Shown here one piece after another: positions 22,263 through 33,690 of a stretch of DNA of 64,000 nt. The position numbers were made by a program, and so were the translations under genes. The DNA comes from Gnetum montanum (taxonomy: Eukaryota > Streptophyta > Gnetopsida > Gnetales > Gnetaceae). Every line of letters starts with the position of its first letter. The stretch's first letter is position 1. Location: contig MNCI01015561.1 of NCBI GenBank assembly GCA_015680685.1, positions 282,418 through 346,417 of the forward strand, read 5' to 3'. The notes under the pieces are model-generated. The model was not told the DNA's origin. It saw only the letters and a list, made by a program, of their open reading frames with translations, and searched no databases.

Positions 22263-22419
22263 TCAAGACTCGTCCTCGAGTTACAAGGAGAACAAGCTTC
22301 ACTGATTACACAGTGGATAGGTATGGGATTATTAACCAAAAAAATAAAAGAAATGAAATGATGCCACAGTGTGGGAAGACACAACATAGAAAAAATACTA
22401 CAATTACAAAAAATGGAAC

Positions 22420-25205
22420 TCATGTAGTTCCTGGTGGCGGTGGCTCCTCCATGGGTGCTTTCCCTTTATCATGTGCTCTAGGCTTTGAAGGTTGATGATG
22501 CTAAAGTATGGCTTGAAGCTTCTCCTCTTCGTTCCGAGGATCTTGTGTTGTCCATGCTAATGTTTCGATGTTTGACGGATTCAGCACTTCCCACGGATAG
22601 GGTAGTTGCGGAAACATCTGGTTAGCCTTGACATACCATGCCGTAAACACCCGTCATTCCTCTTCATAGGCTTTGGCTTTAGCTTTGTATTCATGAACAT
22701 CTGTTAGCTGTGAGCCAAGCCGGTTGCAACATCTTTCTATCCCTAGTAGCTTTCTTTTACCACTACAAGTTCAGAATTTGCGACATCTAGTTTCTTACCC
22801 AGCTTCTTGTGCTCTACAAATTCTGCTTCATATTTAATATGGGTGGAAGCTACCTACTGCTCGAGCTCTGACCTCGGGCATCCTACTGTTAACATGGCTA
22901 GGTTGGCATATCTAAGCTTTGTCAACTCCATGTATTCGGTCAAGTCTTGGATCTGCAGGTCCTAGTTCTTAACTTCTGCTTGGTGGGCGAAGGCATAAGT
23001 GTCCAATATGGCCCTCCAATCAGTGTGCTAAGCACTGATGTTGTTGATTTGAGCCTTAGCCATATGGATCTCCTTCTCCAGGATTTTCTTGTACATTCCC
23101 ACTTGATCATAGAAATGCTTCTTCAGCTTCTTGTGTCGTTTAGCCTCATTCTACCATGTGTTGATCTGGATGGCTGATTTTTGATGAATAGCACGTACCT
23201 CCCCCATTAACAGGGTTCAATTTTCTCTGGCTAAACGGTTTACATCTCGATTGACCCGAATGAACTGTTCTCATAACTGATGAAAGTGTTCATTGAGAAC
23301 ATTCTTTTGTTTCTCTATAGAAGTCAACCAAAGATTATCTGCAACCAATTGCTTATTCTCTTCTTCTAAGGCCTTGAGTGCCTTAAGATGCGCATGAGTT
23401 TGCGCTTGTGCAGTAGAGGCATCCAAAGTGGCTGTCTCCTTTTCTTCTGTCACCTTCTTATTTTCTGTGATTAGCTTTGTTAATTGCTTGGTTCTGAAAT
23501 TTTCCAACTGGTCTATGAGAACAAATTGTAGAGGATCCCGCTGTGCTACTTGTAAGGCTACGAGCTGCTCTTGTAGTTTCTGCACTTCAGCTTCAGCATG
23601 CTCGGCCCTTACTTCGGATATGACCAGCTTCCCCTTTGTGGAAATGAGGTCTGATTGAATTGATGTTACATCCTAGGGGATGTCAAACAAGTACATCAGA
23701 ACTTTTCCTATTTGTAGCAATCGATCTAGCGCATCCTCATGTTCCGTAGGAGTCATTGAGGTTCTGGCAAGAGTTTGAGCATCATGTGCTCCTGAAAGAT
23801 CTACCGGTGGTACAATAGGTACATTGAAAGATTCTTTGATGTGGTCAACGACGACTTCAGCAACTCTCGCAGCATCCTGGTGTTGCATGACCACCACAGT
23901 GGCCTCTTTACCAGTCTCTAACTGCACCTGAAAAGATGCCGCGTTTCCAGAGATCTATTGTGACCATCTACTTTTCCCTCCTCCTATTTGGATGGATAAT
24001 TCACCCCTTGTGTGATCTAATGAAATAGTAGGCTGGTCGGCATCATCGATGACGTGGAAGAGGTTTGCATCATCACAACTTCCCCAACTAACCATCTCAA
24101 CGATGTCCCTAAGATGGCTCATCGATGGTTTGTAGTCTTGCGGCAGCGGTAGCTGATCCTGACCCGTGCTGGGTCCTGCTTCTTGTTGTTGGCTAGGACT
24201 TGTGGCTAGAGGTTGACTGGGTCCTGCAAGTAGAGTTGCAGGTGATCTAGTCATCTATTCTTCTTCTTCATCTGGTTTCAGCTCTTCACCAGTGCTCTTT
24301 CTTGGAGCTGGCGCCTTTAATAACTCAGCATAAGAAGCATTCTAGGCCTTTCAGAGTATGTCATTTGTGTATCCCCGAATACCAGCCCATCGGCATAGTT
24401 TTCTAATAAGGAAGGGAAAAGACTGTGCCATCTTCCCTGACTTCCGTTCTTCAAATCACCTTAGGATCTCCGTCAAATATAGATGGGGAAGGTTAGCGTT
24501 AACCTTTCCCATCAACACTGCACATCCCCTAGCCGCATACGTTGATATTCTTTTCAAACCTTTTATGGGGAAGAGGTGATAGGTTTCAATTTTGAAATAA
24601 ACTCTCTCTTCTGTCATCAATTCTCCAAACATTTTATCTCTGCCATAAGCCTTTTTTAACCAATCCTTTTGCACATTAGGGTCTGATCGGGTAGATAACC
24701 GAGCAACATGGGGGCTTGAATTTGGAAGATTTAACACTTCCTAAATCGCTTACACAGAAAACTCTACTATCACACCACAAATGTTAACCATGGTACCTTG
24801 CTCCTTATTGTGCCAAAACTGATACGTTTCACCTAAGTACCAGGAACTGCATTCAGAGAGGACAGGCCATAAGGGAGATCCCTTGAGGTGATCCCTAACA
24901 GCCTCAGGAGTAAACTCCGCAAAATATTTAAATTTTAGCTCCACAATCACAGCAGCGAATGTGGACTTCTCATGGATAGCCTGAACACACTTCGGGGGCA
25001 ACGTGAGTTGTCCCAGTTCAGGCGCAACAATAGCTTCTCTTTCTACTTGTCCGGATCATCTAGTAGGAGGTTCTTCTCGATGGATGCTGAATGATTACAC
25101 CTCCTATTCTACATGTTGTCTGGCAAGGACTTTGTCTTCCACCTCTCTAAGGTTGTTTCACTCCACCTTGAATAGGACCCTCCTGTTGTGCACGTTTCAG
25201 GGCCA
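22420..25205 (-). pseudogene. E2 ORF3: plant transposon-protein domain plus coiled coil
   Basis: A reading of about 928 codons on the minus strand, mostly in one frame, interrupted mainly by TAG codons where Gln is likely. It starts MALKRAQQEGP at 25205 next to a 3' splice site and ends EEPPPPGTT with TGA. Residues of about 70-270 form a globular domain: GETYQFWHNKEQGTMVNICG, then EVLNLPN, RVYFKIETYHLFP, and SFPFLIRKLCRWAGI. This resembles the Pfam family known as putative plant transposon protein (PF20167), often found in gypsy-type elements. A Ser/Gln/Pro-rich linker follows, then a long coiled coil (heptads such as LKALKALEEENKQLVADN). E5 has a full-length homologue downstream of integrase, the env-like position in Athila elements. 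I see no signal peptide or membrane segment, so an envelope role is not supported. Its function is unknown. Confidence 0.75.
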
Positions 25206-25206
25206 T

Positions 25207-25235
25207 TCTGCAATCACACGGGCCAAGCATTAGTA
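25207..25235 (-). promoter_or_regulatory. Predicted branch point and 3' splice site of E2 ORF3
   Basis: Sense TTACTAATGC, then CGTGTGATTGCAG, then A and the ORF3 ATG. The presumed branch A (25230) lies 23 nt from the AG. It matches E1 (25 nt), E3 (25 nt, AG now AA) and E5 (24 nt). Confidence 0.6.
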
Positions 25236-25490
25236 AGGTTGTTTTTAAAGTCAAATTATACCTTACTTCCTACCTTAATTAAAGATCTTATGTTATCGTG
25301 TGATCATGTCCGAAAATTATAATAATGGGTCCTATGACTTAGGTGGATTTCATTTTAATCTCCTGGTGTACCTAAGGTCATATGATTTTTGGCACAATTT
25401 TTTCTAAGTGTTAGTGTTAATTACCCTAATTGATGTCCTTTGGGCGATGATAAATTTCAAAAAATATAGGCACTTTTTGGCAATTTTCTC

Positions 25491-25507
25491 TCCTCCATGA
25501 CTAAATT
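25491..25507 (-). promoter_or_regulatory. Internal polypurine-tract copy in E2
   Basis: Sense AATTTAGTCATGGAGGA, nearly the terminal polypurine tract. It lies about 170 bp downstream of the internal TATA box, the same spacing as in E5. Confidence 0.5.
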
Positions 25508-25676
25508 GAACACTCCGGGTTCAATCAGGTTTAAACGGAATTAAAATCGGAGCACCAGTGAGTGAGATATGAGTGAAAAAGCAAGGGTGATGCAATCGCA
25601 AGTTGTAGAGAAAAACTTCAAAAAATTCCCCCGCGTAAGTGGCAAAATGATGCTAACTATTGTGGTGGGGGTATCA

Positions 25677-25790
25677 TATTTATAGAAAAATAGGACGTGA
25701 TATCACGTACGGTACATCGTGTACACGATATCATGTGGGACGTGATATCGCGTACGCGATATCTCGTCCCTAGTGATGTGAGACATGAAA
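25677..25790 (-). promoter_or_regulatory. Internal U3-like promoter of E2
   Basis: In sense direction this reads palindromes and then a TATA box. The 20-bp perfect palindrome GATATCGCGTACGCGATATC is at 25744-25763, preceded and followed by weaker half-sites (CGATATCATG, GTGATATCACG), with TATAAATA at 25684-25677. This is the arrangement of the element's own LTR U3 (palindromes at 30038-30057, TATA at 29986-29979). It sits about 470 bp upstream of the ORF3 start, so it probably drives ORF3 separately from the genomic RNA. Alternatively it is a fragment of a nested LTR, but the same arrangement in E5 argues against that. Confidence 0.55.
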
Positions 25791-25799
25791 AATACCAAA

Positions 25800-27086
25800 T
25801 TTTTAATGATTTTCTTGAAATTAATGGTGTAAATTGAGGAAATTTTCAAGTATTAAGATATCTTAGGGTAATTTCATTAATTCGATAGGCACTCGTAATG
25901 ATAATGATGTGAATTTAGCAATTAAAAATTTGGCGGTTACGAAGAAAAGGGAATGTAATGATACATTGGAACGTAGGAATTATAGAGGGATAAGAATAGG
26001 GAAAGAAAATTATGAAAAATTAAGTTGAGGGTATGAAATTGTGTGTTTGAACTAGAGAATTAGTGAAGATTATGAAAAATTACACAAGTGGGTCCTCCCT
26101 AAAACAGGTTTCAACCTATTATGCCCTTGTGTAACCACACTTAAAGTGTCCGTGGGTACTAGAACGATTAAATGTAATCCGCACTAACTCCACGAAACAC
26201 ACACATGTAAATATCACCAGAATGAGATGAAAATTCTATGCTACATGGGACATGAGCGACAATTACACGAACAGTGAGATGAGACGAAGTATAGGAAGGG
26301 ATCGTAGAGATTGGGACATGAGGTAGCTGACCCAGGACACAGTGAATCCTACATGAAAAGCATGAGTAAGGTGTCATTAACCCATCATTCCAAGATCAGG
26401 ACCAAGTCCATCCTTCTAATCAATGACATCGCATTGTTTCATCCCATGGTAAATAACTATGAGAGTACCATAACAAAAAGATGTACAATCACTTGGCGTT
26501 TAGTACAAGGGAGGAGTGAGTTTTGTTTTATGGCACTTCCTTTTTCTTTTCTTCTTCTATTTTTTTTTTCACTTTACTAAATCCAGAGAAGCCGCCAACC
26601 TTCAAGCATGGATGCATGTCTTTCTAGTGGGACCCCCTAGGACAGATTTGATTTTCAAGTGCCCTTTTGATTACTCTTACTCCCATTTTTGTTAGATCTA
26701 CAAGGATCTTAGTACAACCACGTTGCATGATAACTCCCACAGATGCCACCAAAGAAAATCCACAAGTCCCCTTGATGTCACACCCTAATCATTCCCTCTT
26801 GGTCCATCCTTCTTCATTCTAGATACAAGAACACAAAATTAATTTTAAGTTTAGAAATTTCAAGAATATCACTGTAATGGGCTCACTGTTCCAAATAATT
26901 GATTACTCATGACTTAATAACATAAAACATAGCTCAACCAATGATCCACATGAGTGTTTTATTTGTAGATGAGATTACTTACAAAAACGTGAAAACACAA
27001 ACACAAAAAGATAAAACAAAAAGTTGAAAAATGAAAAACTGGAAAACAAAAAGTTGTAAAATCAAAGAAAATGAAAAAAATATTTA
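25800..27086 (-). other. E2 non-coding region between gag and internal promoter
   Basis: No domain. It is shared with E1 (9500-10617) and includes a T-rich tract at about 26540-26580 and an A-rich tract at 26985-27085 just after gag. The 25800-26050 part is absent from E1. Confidence 0.6.
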
Positions 27087-29065
27087 TTAATCCTACTTGT
27101 TATTGAAATGGGGGATATCCCCCATAACTAATTAGTTGAGTATGGCAAGGATTAATAATTGGAAGACAAGGATCCTTGCATGTTGGAAGTATTGGAACCA
27201 GTCTATACTTATCCCCTCGGGGTTCACACACTTGATTGTAATAAGCATAGTGGGGCACTTCATACGATGTAGTTCCTGGATAACGAGTTTACCCACTATG
27301 ATGTTGGTGATTGTCAAATGGTATGCAAGGATTAGGATGATGCCTTCCATAGTTGTGTTCATTGGGCTGTATAGTTGTTGGAGCGTTAGTTGGTGGCCCT
27401 GATAAAGTTACATGAGGCGTTGGGTTCAAAGGTAAGGGTGCACGATAGTGTTGGACTTGTGCTGGGTTGGAAGATGTAGTGGCCTTGGAATTGTGTTGTT
27501 CCTTCTTACGGCCATGTTTAAAGAAGGGGCACTTCACTGCTGTTAGTAGCAGTAGCACAAATGTTGTTCGTGGGGTGTTGTTGTGGCACAAACACCTTAG
27601 GAATAGTTGGTGGCATTATGGAAGAAGAGAAAGGATGAGAATGTTGAAAGTTAGGAGGAATATAAGGTGCATAAGGTGGTGGTTGTGTTGGAGGTATGGG
27701 CTGATAGTATTGTGGAGAATGGTATTGTGGTGAGATCGAGTATGTTGGCCCAGTTGAAGAAACAGGGTGTTGAACGTGATAAGCATTTGAATTCAGATAA
27801 TATGAAGGCTGCCTCCAGTCTAAGGGTGGATTCCCCCATGACTAGGATTGTTGCCACTGTGATCAAACACAGTATCTTTGTACGAACTCTATATGTAATG
27901 TGTTTTCCCAATGCTCATGTAAATGTAACAATATTGGGCATTGGCCCTTAGGGTGATCGTACAGAAATATGTTACATTCAAAGGTATGATTAGTAGTTGA
28001 GCTCTTATTTTCCTTATCCCTTCTTTTTGAATGTATAATGTTTTGTCCTGCTTCTTGGGTTGTCAAAACTCTATCTCTAATGGTGTTGATATATTCTCCA
28101 CACTTTTGATACATCCATTCCAACATCTTATTGATCTTTGTCTCGGCTTCTTCTAACGATTGTTGTATCGACAAAGATGATGTTTCCACCTTGAGATTTA
28201 TTGATTTCTCCTTGTTATGATCAGGGACCTTTGCTAAGTTGAAATTTTGGTCCCGTTGATGTTTTTCAACACTCTCCCATGTAACAATTTCTCCTTCTTC
28301 TTTTGCTACCTGCTTAATAAGCTCTTGGATTTGATGGGTTCGTAGTTCGTATAGTTGACCTTGGGCATATGTTCCTAAGATCTCTCTTGTTTCATTACGT
28401 AGCCCATCAATAATATGGTCCATTAGCCTTTCCTCAGAAAACCCATGGCCTGGATAGTTGTTTAACAATGCATAGTATCTTTCTAAGGCCATGTCCAAGG
28501 GTTCATGTTGTGCTTGTTTCCATCCTTGGATTTGTTTCCTCAAGGCTGACACTCTTGCGTAGGTTTGATATTTTTCGTTAAAAACTTCTACCATTGTTGA
28601 CCAGCGTCGTATTGAATTTGGTTTTAACGATCTATACCATACTTTTGCTTGGTCAACGAGTATCATGGGAAAGAGCTTAAGTTTTTGCCAACTGTTATCA
28701 ATGTTATTCCATGTGCAGGCATCATAGAAGGCTAATAAATGTTGATGCGGATCTAAGTCATAGCCTCATGAAAATTTGGGAAAGTTGTTTAAATTGAGCT
28801 TGGGTAGTCGGCTCTCTTTACGATGCCTACATGAGATTCGAACAGCCTCTTGTATTTGCATTAGGCTTGTAGTGGCCAGTGGGGGTTCATCATCATTTTG
28901 TAAGTTAGGCTTTCGTGTATTGTGATGACGCTATTTTTGTTCATGTTTGTAAGAAACTCCCACTTCAGGTTGTATACTCCAATCTTCATCGTCATATAGT
29001 TCGTTAGTTCTTCAATGAACTTCCTCACTAAGTGTGGCGTTATTATTATCTTGTAGGAGAGGCAT
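27087..29065 (-). pseudogene. gag: E2 Gag pseudogene
   Basis: The start is the ATG at 29065 (MPLLQDNNNAT). An N-terminal DDEDWSIQPE segment matches the Gag start of E6 (NDEDWSVPMK). The capsid domain is well kept in a 267-codon open stretch (28666-27863): WYRSLKPNSIRRWSTMVEVF, EPLDMALERYYALLNNYPGH, QLYELRTHQIQELIKQ. These are the Gag landmarks for a retrotransposon capsid. The knuckle region reads CNIFLYDHPKGQC, with Phe for the second Cys just as in E1, so this change predates their split. The Pro/His-rich tail ends at a TAA at 27087. There is no protease afterwards. The first half and the tail have frameshifts. Confidence 0.85.
27116..27131 (-). promoter_or_regulatory. Polypurine-tract copy at the end of E2 gag
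   Basis: Sense TTAGTTATGGGGGATA, overlapping the last gag codons. It overlaps the 14-bp palindrome GGGGGATATCCCCC (27110-27123). Matching copies lie at the gag/pol end of E1, E3 and E5. Confidence 0.5.
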
Positions 29066-29177
29066 TATTGTGTGTGAATTTATGTGTGACTTTTTATAAT
29101 TACTTCTTTCTAAGAGATATATCGTTAAGTTCTATACAATGACCTTGTATAATATAACTAATCTAGATAATTAGCAC

Positions 29178-29197
29178 CATCCCCAGCAACGACACCA
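29178..29197 (-). promoter_or_regulatory. E2 primer-binding site (tRNA-Asp type)
   Basis: Sense TGGTGTCGTTGCTGGGGATG, one base after the LTR. It equals the complement of the tRNA-Asp 3' end (TGGCGCCGTTGCCGGGG) with C-to-T changes only. Confidence 0.85.
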
Positions 29198-29198
29198 A

Positions 29199-30084
29199 TG
29201 ATGAGTGGCGAGGTACCCCTACACTCAACCATACGAAACGAGCGTAGCATGCGCGATTTGGTCGAACTCCGTAGACAAACTAGTTGTGGCACCTAGATAG
29301 TTATCCTTAGGTCGCAGTTCGCTGTCTTCCCACCTGGACTAGTATTTATATTTGGCACGTATGGTTTAGTCTAGAGTGAGGTGTATGATGTGTTCCTAAT
29401 TCTAACACTGCTCCTAAAGGCAGTGGAATGTAAGATTAACTAAGCTAAGCTAGGAGGAAAAGGGTAAGAAAATCTAATCTAGCCTAAGTGCGATGAGCAA
29501 CTGATTCCTTGATCAACCATACACATCTTGGACCTTGTGCATGACTACCACTAGGATTACCAAGTGCAGATCCTAGGTACGCCACTAGGCTACTAAGTAG
29601 TCACACTTAAATTCTCGTAATCAAGTCGTACTCATTCCTCGTTGCGATGAGTAGCCGATTCCTTGACTAATCGTACACATCCTTAGATGCTCGTAATCAA
29701 GTCGTACTCATACCGCATTCTAGGAGTTTAAGGGTGAGAGAGAAAGTAGTAAATAATAAATAAATAACAAAGTGCCTACTGCAATGTTGAAGTAATCTTG
29801 ATCTTTATTGCTGGTCATGTGCGTGTCCAAGTATGTCACACTCGAATAAGACACCGTACAATTACATTCACCACACTGCGGGCAGACATGGGAAAAATAA
29901 TCTATCTCTTGAGTGGTCAAACTGCCAGAGCTTCGCTACTTCTATTCTATCTATGCTAAACAAGCGAGAGTCGCGTCTTATTTATAGATATGGCAGTAAA
30001 CTGCAATATCGTGTACGCGATATCGTAGGGAAGACGTGATATCGCGTACGCGATATCGCAGCCTATGTGAATCACATCTCATCA
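29199..30084 (-). repeat. E2 5' LTR (886 bp)
   Basis: TGATGAGTGGCGAGG to CATCTCATCA. Colinear with the left LTR along its whole length with scattered transitions, so the two aged together after insertion. TATA at 29979-29986 (minus). U3 palindrome GATATCGCGTACGCGATATC at 30038-30057 and a variant at about 30005-30024. Confidence 0.9.
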
Positions 30085-30312
30085 ATAACTTGTAACTACA
30101 TGGTCTAGGAAATTAAACAAAATAATAATGATAAAATGATATTTTATTAAAATATAATAATCATTAGTTAATGAAATTTTTTTGGAGTTGTTAATATTAA
30201 TTATTCTTATGAATTCTTTACTTTAACTCTCTTCTTGAACTTCATGTTAGTCTTTGGCTTTCTGTTGAACGTAAATCCTGAGTCATGGAGTTGCACACTT
30301 AAGCTTGAATTT

Positions 30313-31288
30313 TGATGAATTGTCAAATATCTTATATTAGCCAACTAAAGATTAAAGTAATGTTTTTCTAGAAAATGTTGGAATAGCTATTAACTTCAAA
30401 TTTAAGAAAAATTATTATCTATTAATCACTATGTTAACATATATGCATTAATGCATTGGAATGCATTAACATGGATGTATTAAGAAAAACCTAAAATTTC
30501 ACCTATAAATACATGAGTTGTGATGAGTGGAAGCCATATTTCTTTGTTCATAGTAGTATAACTCTTGTAGTTTTTTCTTACATTTTTAAAGCAATTAGAA
30601 ACTTTTTGCAACATATGTTTGATTTGGTAGTGCTAAGTCTTTTTTTTTTCTTTTTGAGTGTTTATGCATGGATGAATACATGAATGATAATAAAGATCAA
30701 AATTAATTCTTTCATAGGATAACATATTGATTAAGATTAGATTTACTTTCATGTGTTTTACTTTAATACTATTAAATAGTAATTTTATGATGTTTCTATT
30801 TACATTTATTTTGCTTTAGTAATGGTAGAATAAGCATGTTGAGACCTTAAGTGTTAACACATCTTAACTTGATAAATCTAGTAGTTGGCTAACTTGGTTC
30901 CATCAAAAGTTAGCTAGCTTAGTAACCCACTGGTTAAGAAGGGAATCCTAGAATGTACCCAGAAGGTTGATATAATGCAAGTTTATCACCTTATTCTAGA
31001 TTAAAATTTCTTTTTATTTTTATTATTTTATCATTTCAATTAATTTATATTTTTAAAAAATTTCTATAATTACTAATAATGGTTAGAACAACATCATTAA
31101 TTCTATCCTAATTATACTTAACCATATGATCTAAGACCACTACAAGTGTAATCGAGAAGATAGCAACCTACCATTGATCCATGCTACTCCTAGATGTGTA
31201 ATGTTTCCTTTTTACAAATTAAATAAATTCTACCATGTACACTCTTAGACTTTTATGATTGATTGTAAAACATAGTTACTAGTCATCA
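30313..31288 (+). repeat. E7 5' LTR (about 976 bp)
   Basis: The right edge is firm: GTCATCA followed by a primer site. The TATA box TATAAATA is at 30504-30511. Upstream of it, the AT-rich palindromes ATGCATTAATGCAT and TGCATTGGAATGCA (about 30444-30472) occupy the place of the GATATCGC palindromes in E2. Confidence 0.6.
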
Positions 31289-31289
31289 T

Positions 31290-31309
31290 TGGCATCATTG
31301 CCAAGAAAG
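31290..31309 (+). promoter_or_regulatory. E7 primer-binding site (tRNA-Asp type)
   Basis: TGGCATCATTGCCAAGAAAG directly after the LTR. It matches TGGCGCCGTTGCCGGGGA apart from changes that are all transitions. Confidence 0.7.
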
Positions 31310-31414
31310 AAAATATGTGTTTAGAGTCGTAGTGATTATACATCATCATTATAATTTTCATTAATAAAATATACTTCTTTTATTATTCTATTATTAAATG
31401 TTTACATATCATCA

Positions 31415-31900
31415 ATTATTAATATGAATTCCACTCACATCTTAGAAAGTCCAAGATCAATTAAAAATGAAGATAGAAACTAATCTATGAATCCAAAAAT
31501 ATGGTAATTACTCCAACATGTCTAAATCACATGTTCATAATAGTCAATTCTACCTAGAATTTACATTTCTATTTCACCAAGATGAACAACTTCATTGTTG
31601 AGATCATATGAACAATTTTTTTAAGCACCTAATATAGTAGATGCATCTATACTCCAATTTCTATCATAACTAGGATCTTGTTTGGTCATATAGTAAAAGG
31701 CTACCACATTGATAAGAATGTGGTAAAACCTTACCAGTCTAATCCTATCCAAAATAATGTAGATCAATGAAAAGAGAAACAACATTAATGTAAGAAAGAT
31801 AAATACAATATTTCATTAGATATGAAATTTGAGCAAGCTGAGGAAAAGGCTTATAAGGTCTACAAGAGGTAACAATTAATTTGTTTCAAGTGTACTCCAT
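31415..31900 (+). pseudogene. gag: E7 Gag N-terminal remnant
   Basis: In a frame read through stops the segment gives SHVHNSQFYLEFTFLFHQDE and then DHMNN. This aligns with E6 (SYAHTNPYYPNFTFIFHQDE) and E3 (THLDEYIPNFTFILHQDE). A later KGYHIDKNV matches QGYHVTKHM in E6. Nothing resembling the capsid domain or knuckle is left. It belongs to the N-terminal Gag region of the TGATGAG superfamily. Confidence 0.5.
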
Positions 31901-32800
31901 GCTTTTATATCTCATCCTTGTTGTATCACCAGTGTCTAAATCATCTAATTAGATGAATTCATTAGAGTTAGTGTGTCAAGCATACCTTCATATATGCTCT
32001 CTTCCCTTATGCCTTTCTACTTTGTAAGGGGCTCTATGTCTATGGGATTTCCTCAATTCTTAATTTCCTTCATCTTTCATAGGATGCATTCATAGTGAGA
32101 AGCATGTAATGATGTTTTATAACATTTTGTTGTTAAGGGATTTGTGAACTAAGGGGACCTCATAACTAGAGAGCCTCTTGCAAAGGAGCAAGGCACAAGA
32201 GGAGAAAACATAGATAAAGATATAGTCAATACACTGACTCTAGTAGCTTCACTCTATCAAATAATTTAGATATAATAATAGAAAATGTGGATAATAATCT
32301 AAGTAGAAGAATGGATATGTGAGAATAAAATGTAACAAAATAAGAATATGATAAGGATTTTAACATGTTAGAACTAGAGACAAAAATTGCCATGCTTAAT
32401 AGTAAAGATGAACCATTATTGGCTACATGAATATTAGAGTAGAATTCACATATTGTCTTGATTCATAAAATGTTGTATCTAGTCAAGTCAATCATGTGTA
32501 AGTTTAGTAAGATAATTGATAACTCCTAGTATTAATTAATAATACATATAAAATAATTTGTAAGTTTATGTATTATGAAACCAAGAAGGTAATTAAGTCC
32601 ATGTTGAGAAATAAAGTAATTTGTAAGACTAATTAAATACTCTTATAAATTTGTAATAAAAAATATTATTACACTATGTTGTTGTGATGAATCATGACTC
32701 CCTGTCAAGTTAAAGATCTCGCTACTACCAAGTCTCTAAGTATGTTAAGTTGTTGAAGAAGAGAAGAATAATAGTTGTCTAAAAATTATGAAATAACTAT

Positions 32801-33673
32801 TGATGAGTGGCAAGGTACCCCTACACTCAACCATACGAATACGAGCGTAACACGCACGATCTGGTCGAACTCTGCAGACTAAGTACCTATGTGCCTCATG
32901 GAACACTTAAGGTTAATTATTTGTTGTCTTCCCAGACTTATTTGTATTTGTCACGGTATGGTTAAGTAAGTCTGAGGTATATGATTTTTATTGTCTTTTC
33001 AGTTTTATCTCCTAAGCTTATAAGATGAAGGGTTGAAGAGACTAATTGACTAACTTTAACTAACTAACTAAGTCTTAATTAACCTAGTGTCAACATCCGT
33101 TCCCACTTACCATTCACACCTTGAACCAATGCAACCTTGGTTACCAAACGCTAATCATTACTAGGATCATCAAGCATAATGCACGTGCTCGAAGCGGTTG
33201 TACTAAGGCACTTAACTAGGAGAGAAGGGTTGAGAAAGATTTAATAACTAATAAAGTAATTAAATGAAAAATAGTAAATAACATTAAATAAAATCCTAAT
33301 TATCCTATTCCATGCACTGCAAGGTTTATCCAAGAAGTTCGTCTTTATTGCCATACGCAAACTTGTGTTCAGGTACAATGTTTGCTTGAATAGAGATCCA
33401 TTCACTTTAGAGCTCCTACTATGGGTACATGGAAAATATTCTATCTCTGGAGAGATCAAACTGCCAGAGTTTTCCTATGGTCTAGGCCTAGCATCAAAAA
33501 AAGGGAGAGCCACCTCTTATTTATAGACTTTGTAGCGCACCACAATATCGCGTACACGATATCGTGGGGGATGACGCGATATCACATAAGCAATATCGCG
33601 TGAGATGTGATATCGCGGTGGACGTGATATCGCATATGCAATATCGTGGCCCATGTGATATCACGTCCTATCA
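32801..33673 (-). repeat. E3 3' LTR (873 bp)
   Basis: TGATGAGTGGCAAGG to GTCCTATCA. TATA at 33518-33525 (minus). The U3 (33526-33673) holds about five GATATCGC-type palindrome units, against about two in the other LTR of the same element. Confidence 0.9.
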
Positions 33674-33690
33674 AACCCCCATGACTAAAT
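33674..33690 (-). promoter_or_regulatory. E3 polypurine tract
   Basis: Sense ATTTAGTCATGGGGGTT next to the 3' LTR. Confidence 0.8.

Larger units (their letters stand above)
21357..30084 (-). mobile_element. E2: LTR retrotransposon with gag and ORF3 but no pol
   Basis: An 8.7 kb insertion bounded by LTRs 21357-22246 and 29199-30084 and by the duplication ATAAC (21352-21356, 30085-30089). The tRNA-Asp-type primer site adjoins the right LTR and the polypurine tract adjoins the left, so sense is minus. In sense order it has gag (29065-27087), a non-coding region with an internal LTR-like promoter (25790-25677), a predicted 3' splice site, and ORF3 (25205-22420). Protease, RT, RNase H and integrase are missing. 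Among the deletion derivatives here it is the best source for ORF3. Its movement would have needed enzymes from a relative such as E5. Confidence 0.9.
30313..32660 (+). mobile_element. E7: 5' part of a plus-strand relative
   Basis: A 5' LTR (about 30313-31288), a tRNA-Asp-type primer site and the start of gag can be read; the rest is lost where copia sequence begins at about 32670. The gag region contains FTFLFHQDEQLHC, matching FTFIFHQDE in E6 and FTFILHQDEHMR in E3. From 31900 to 32660 no further domain is recognisable. The left LTR edge is inferred from TGATGAATT at 30313 and has no confirming duplication. Confidence 0.6.
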
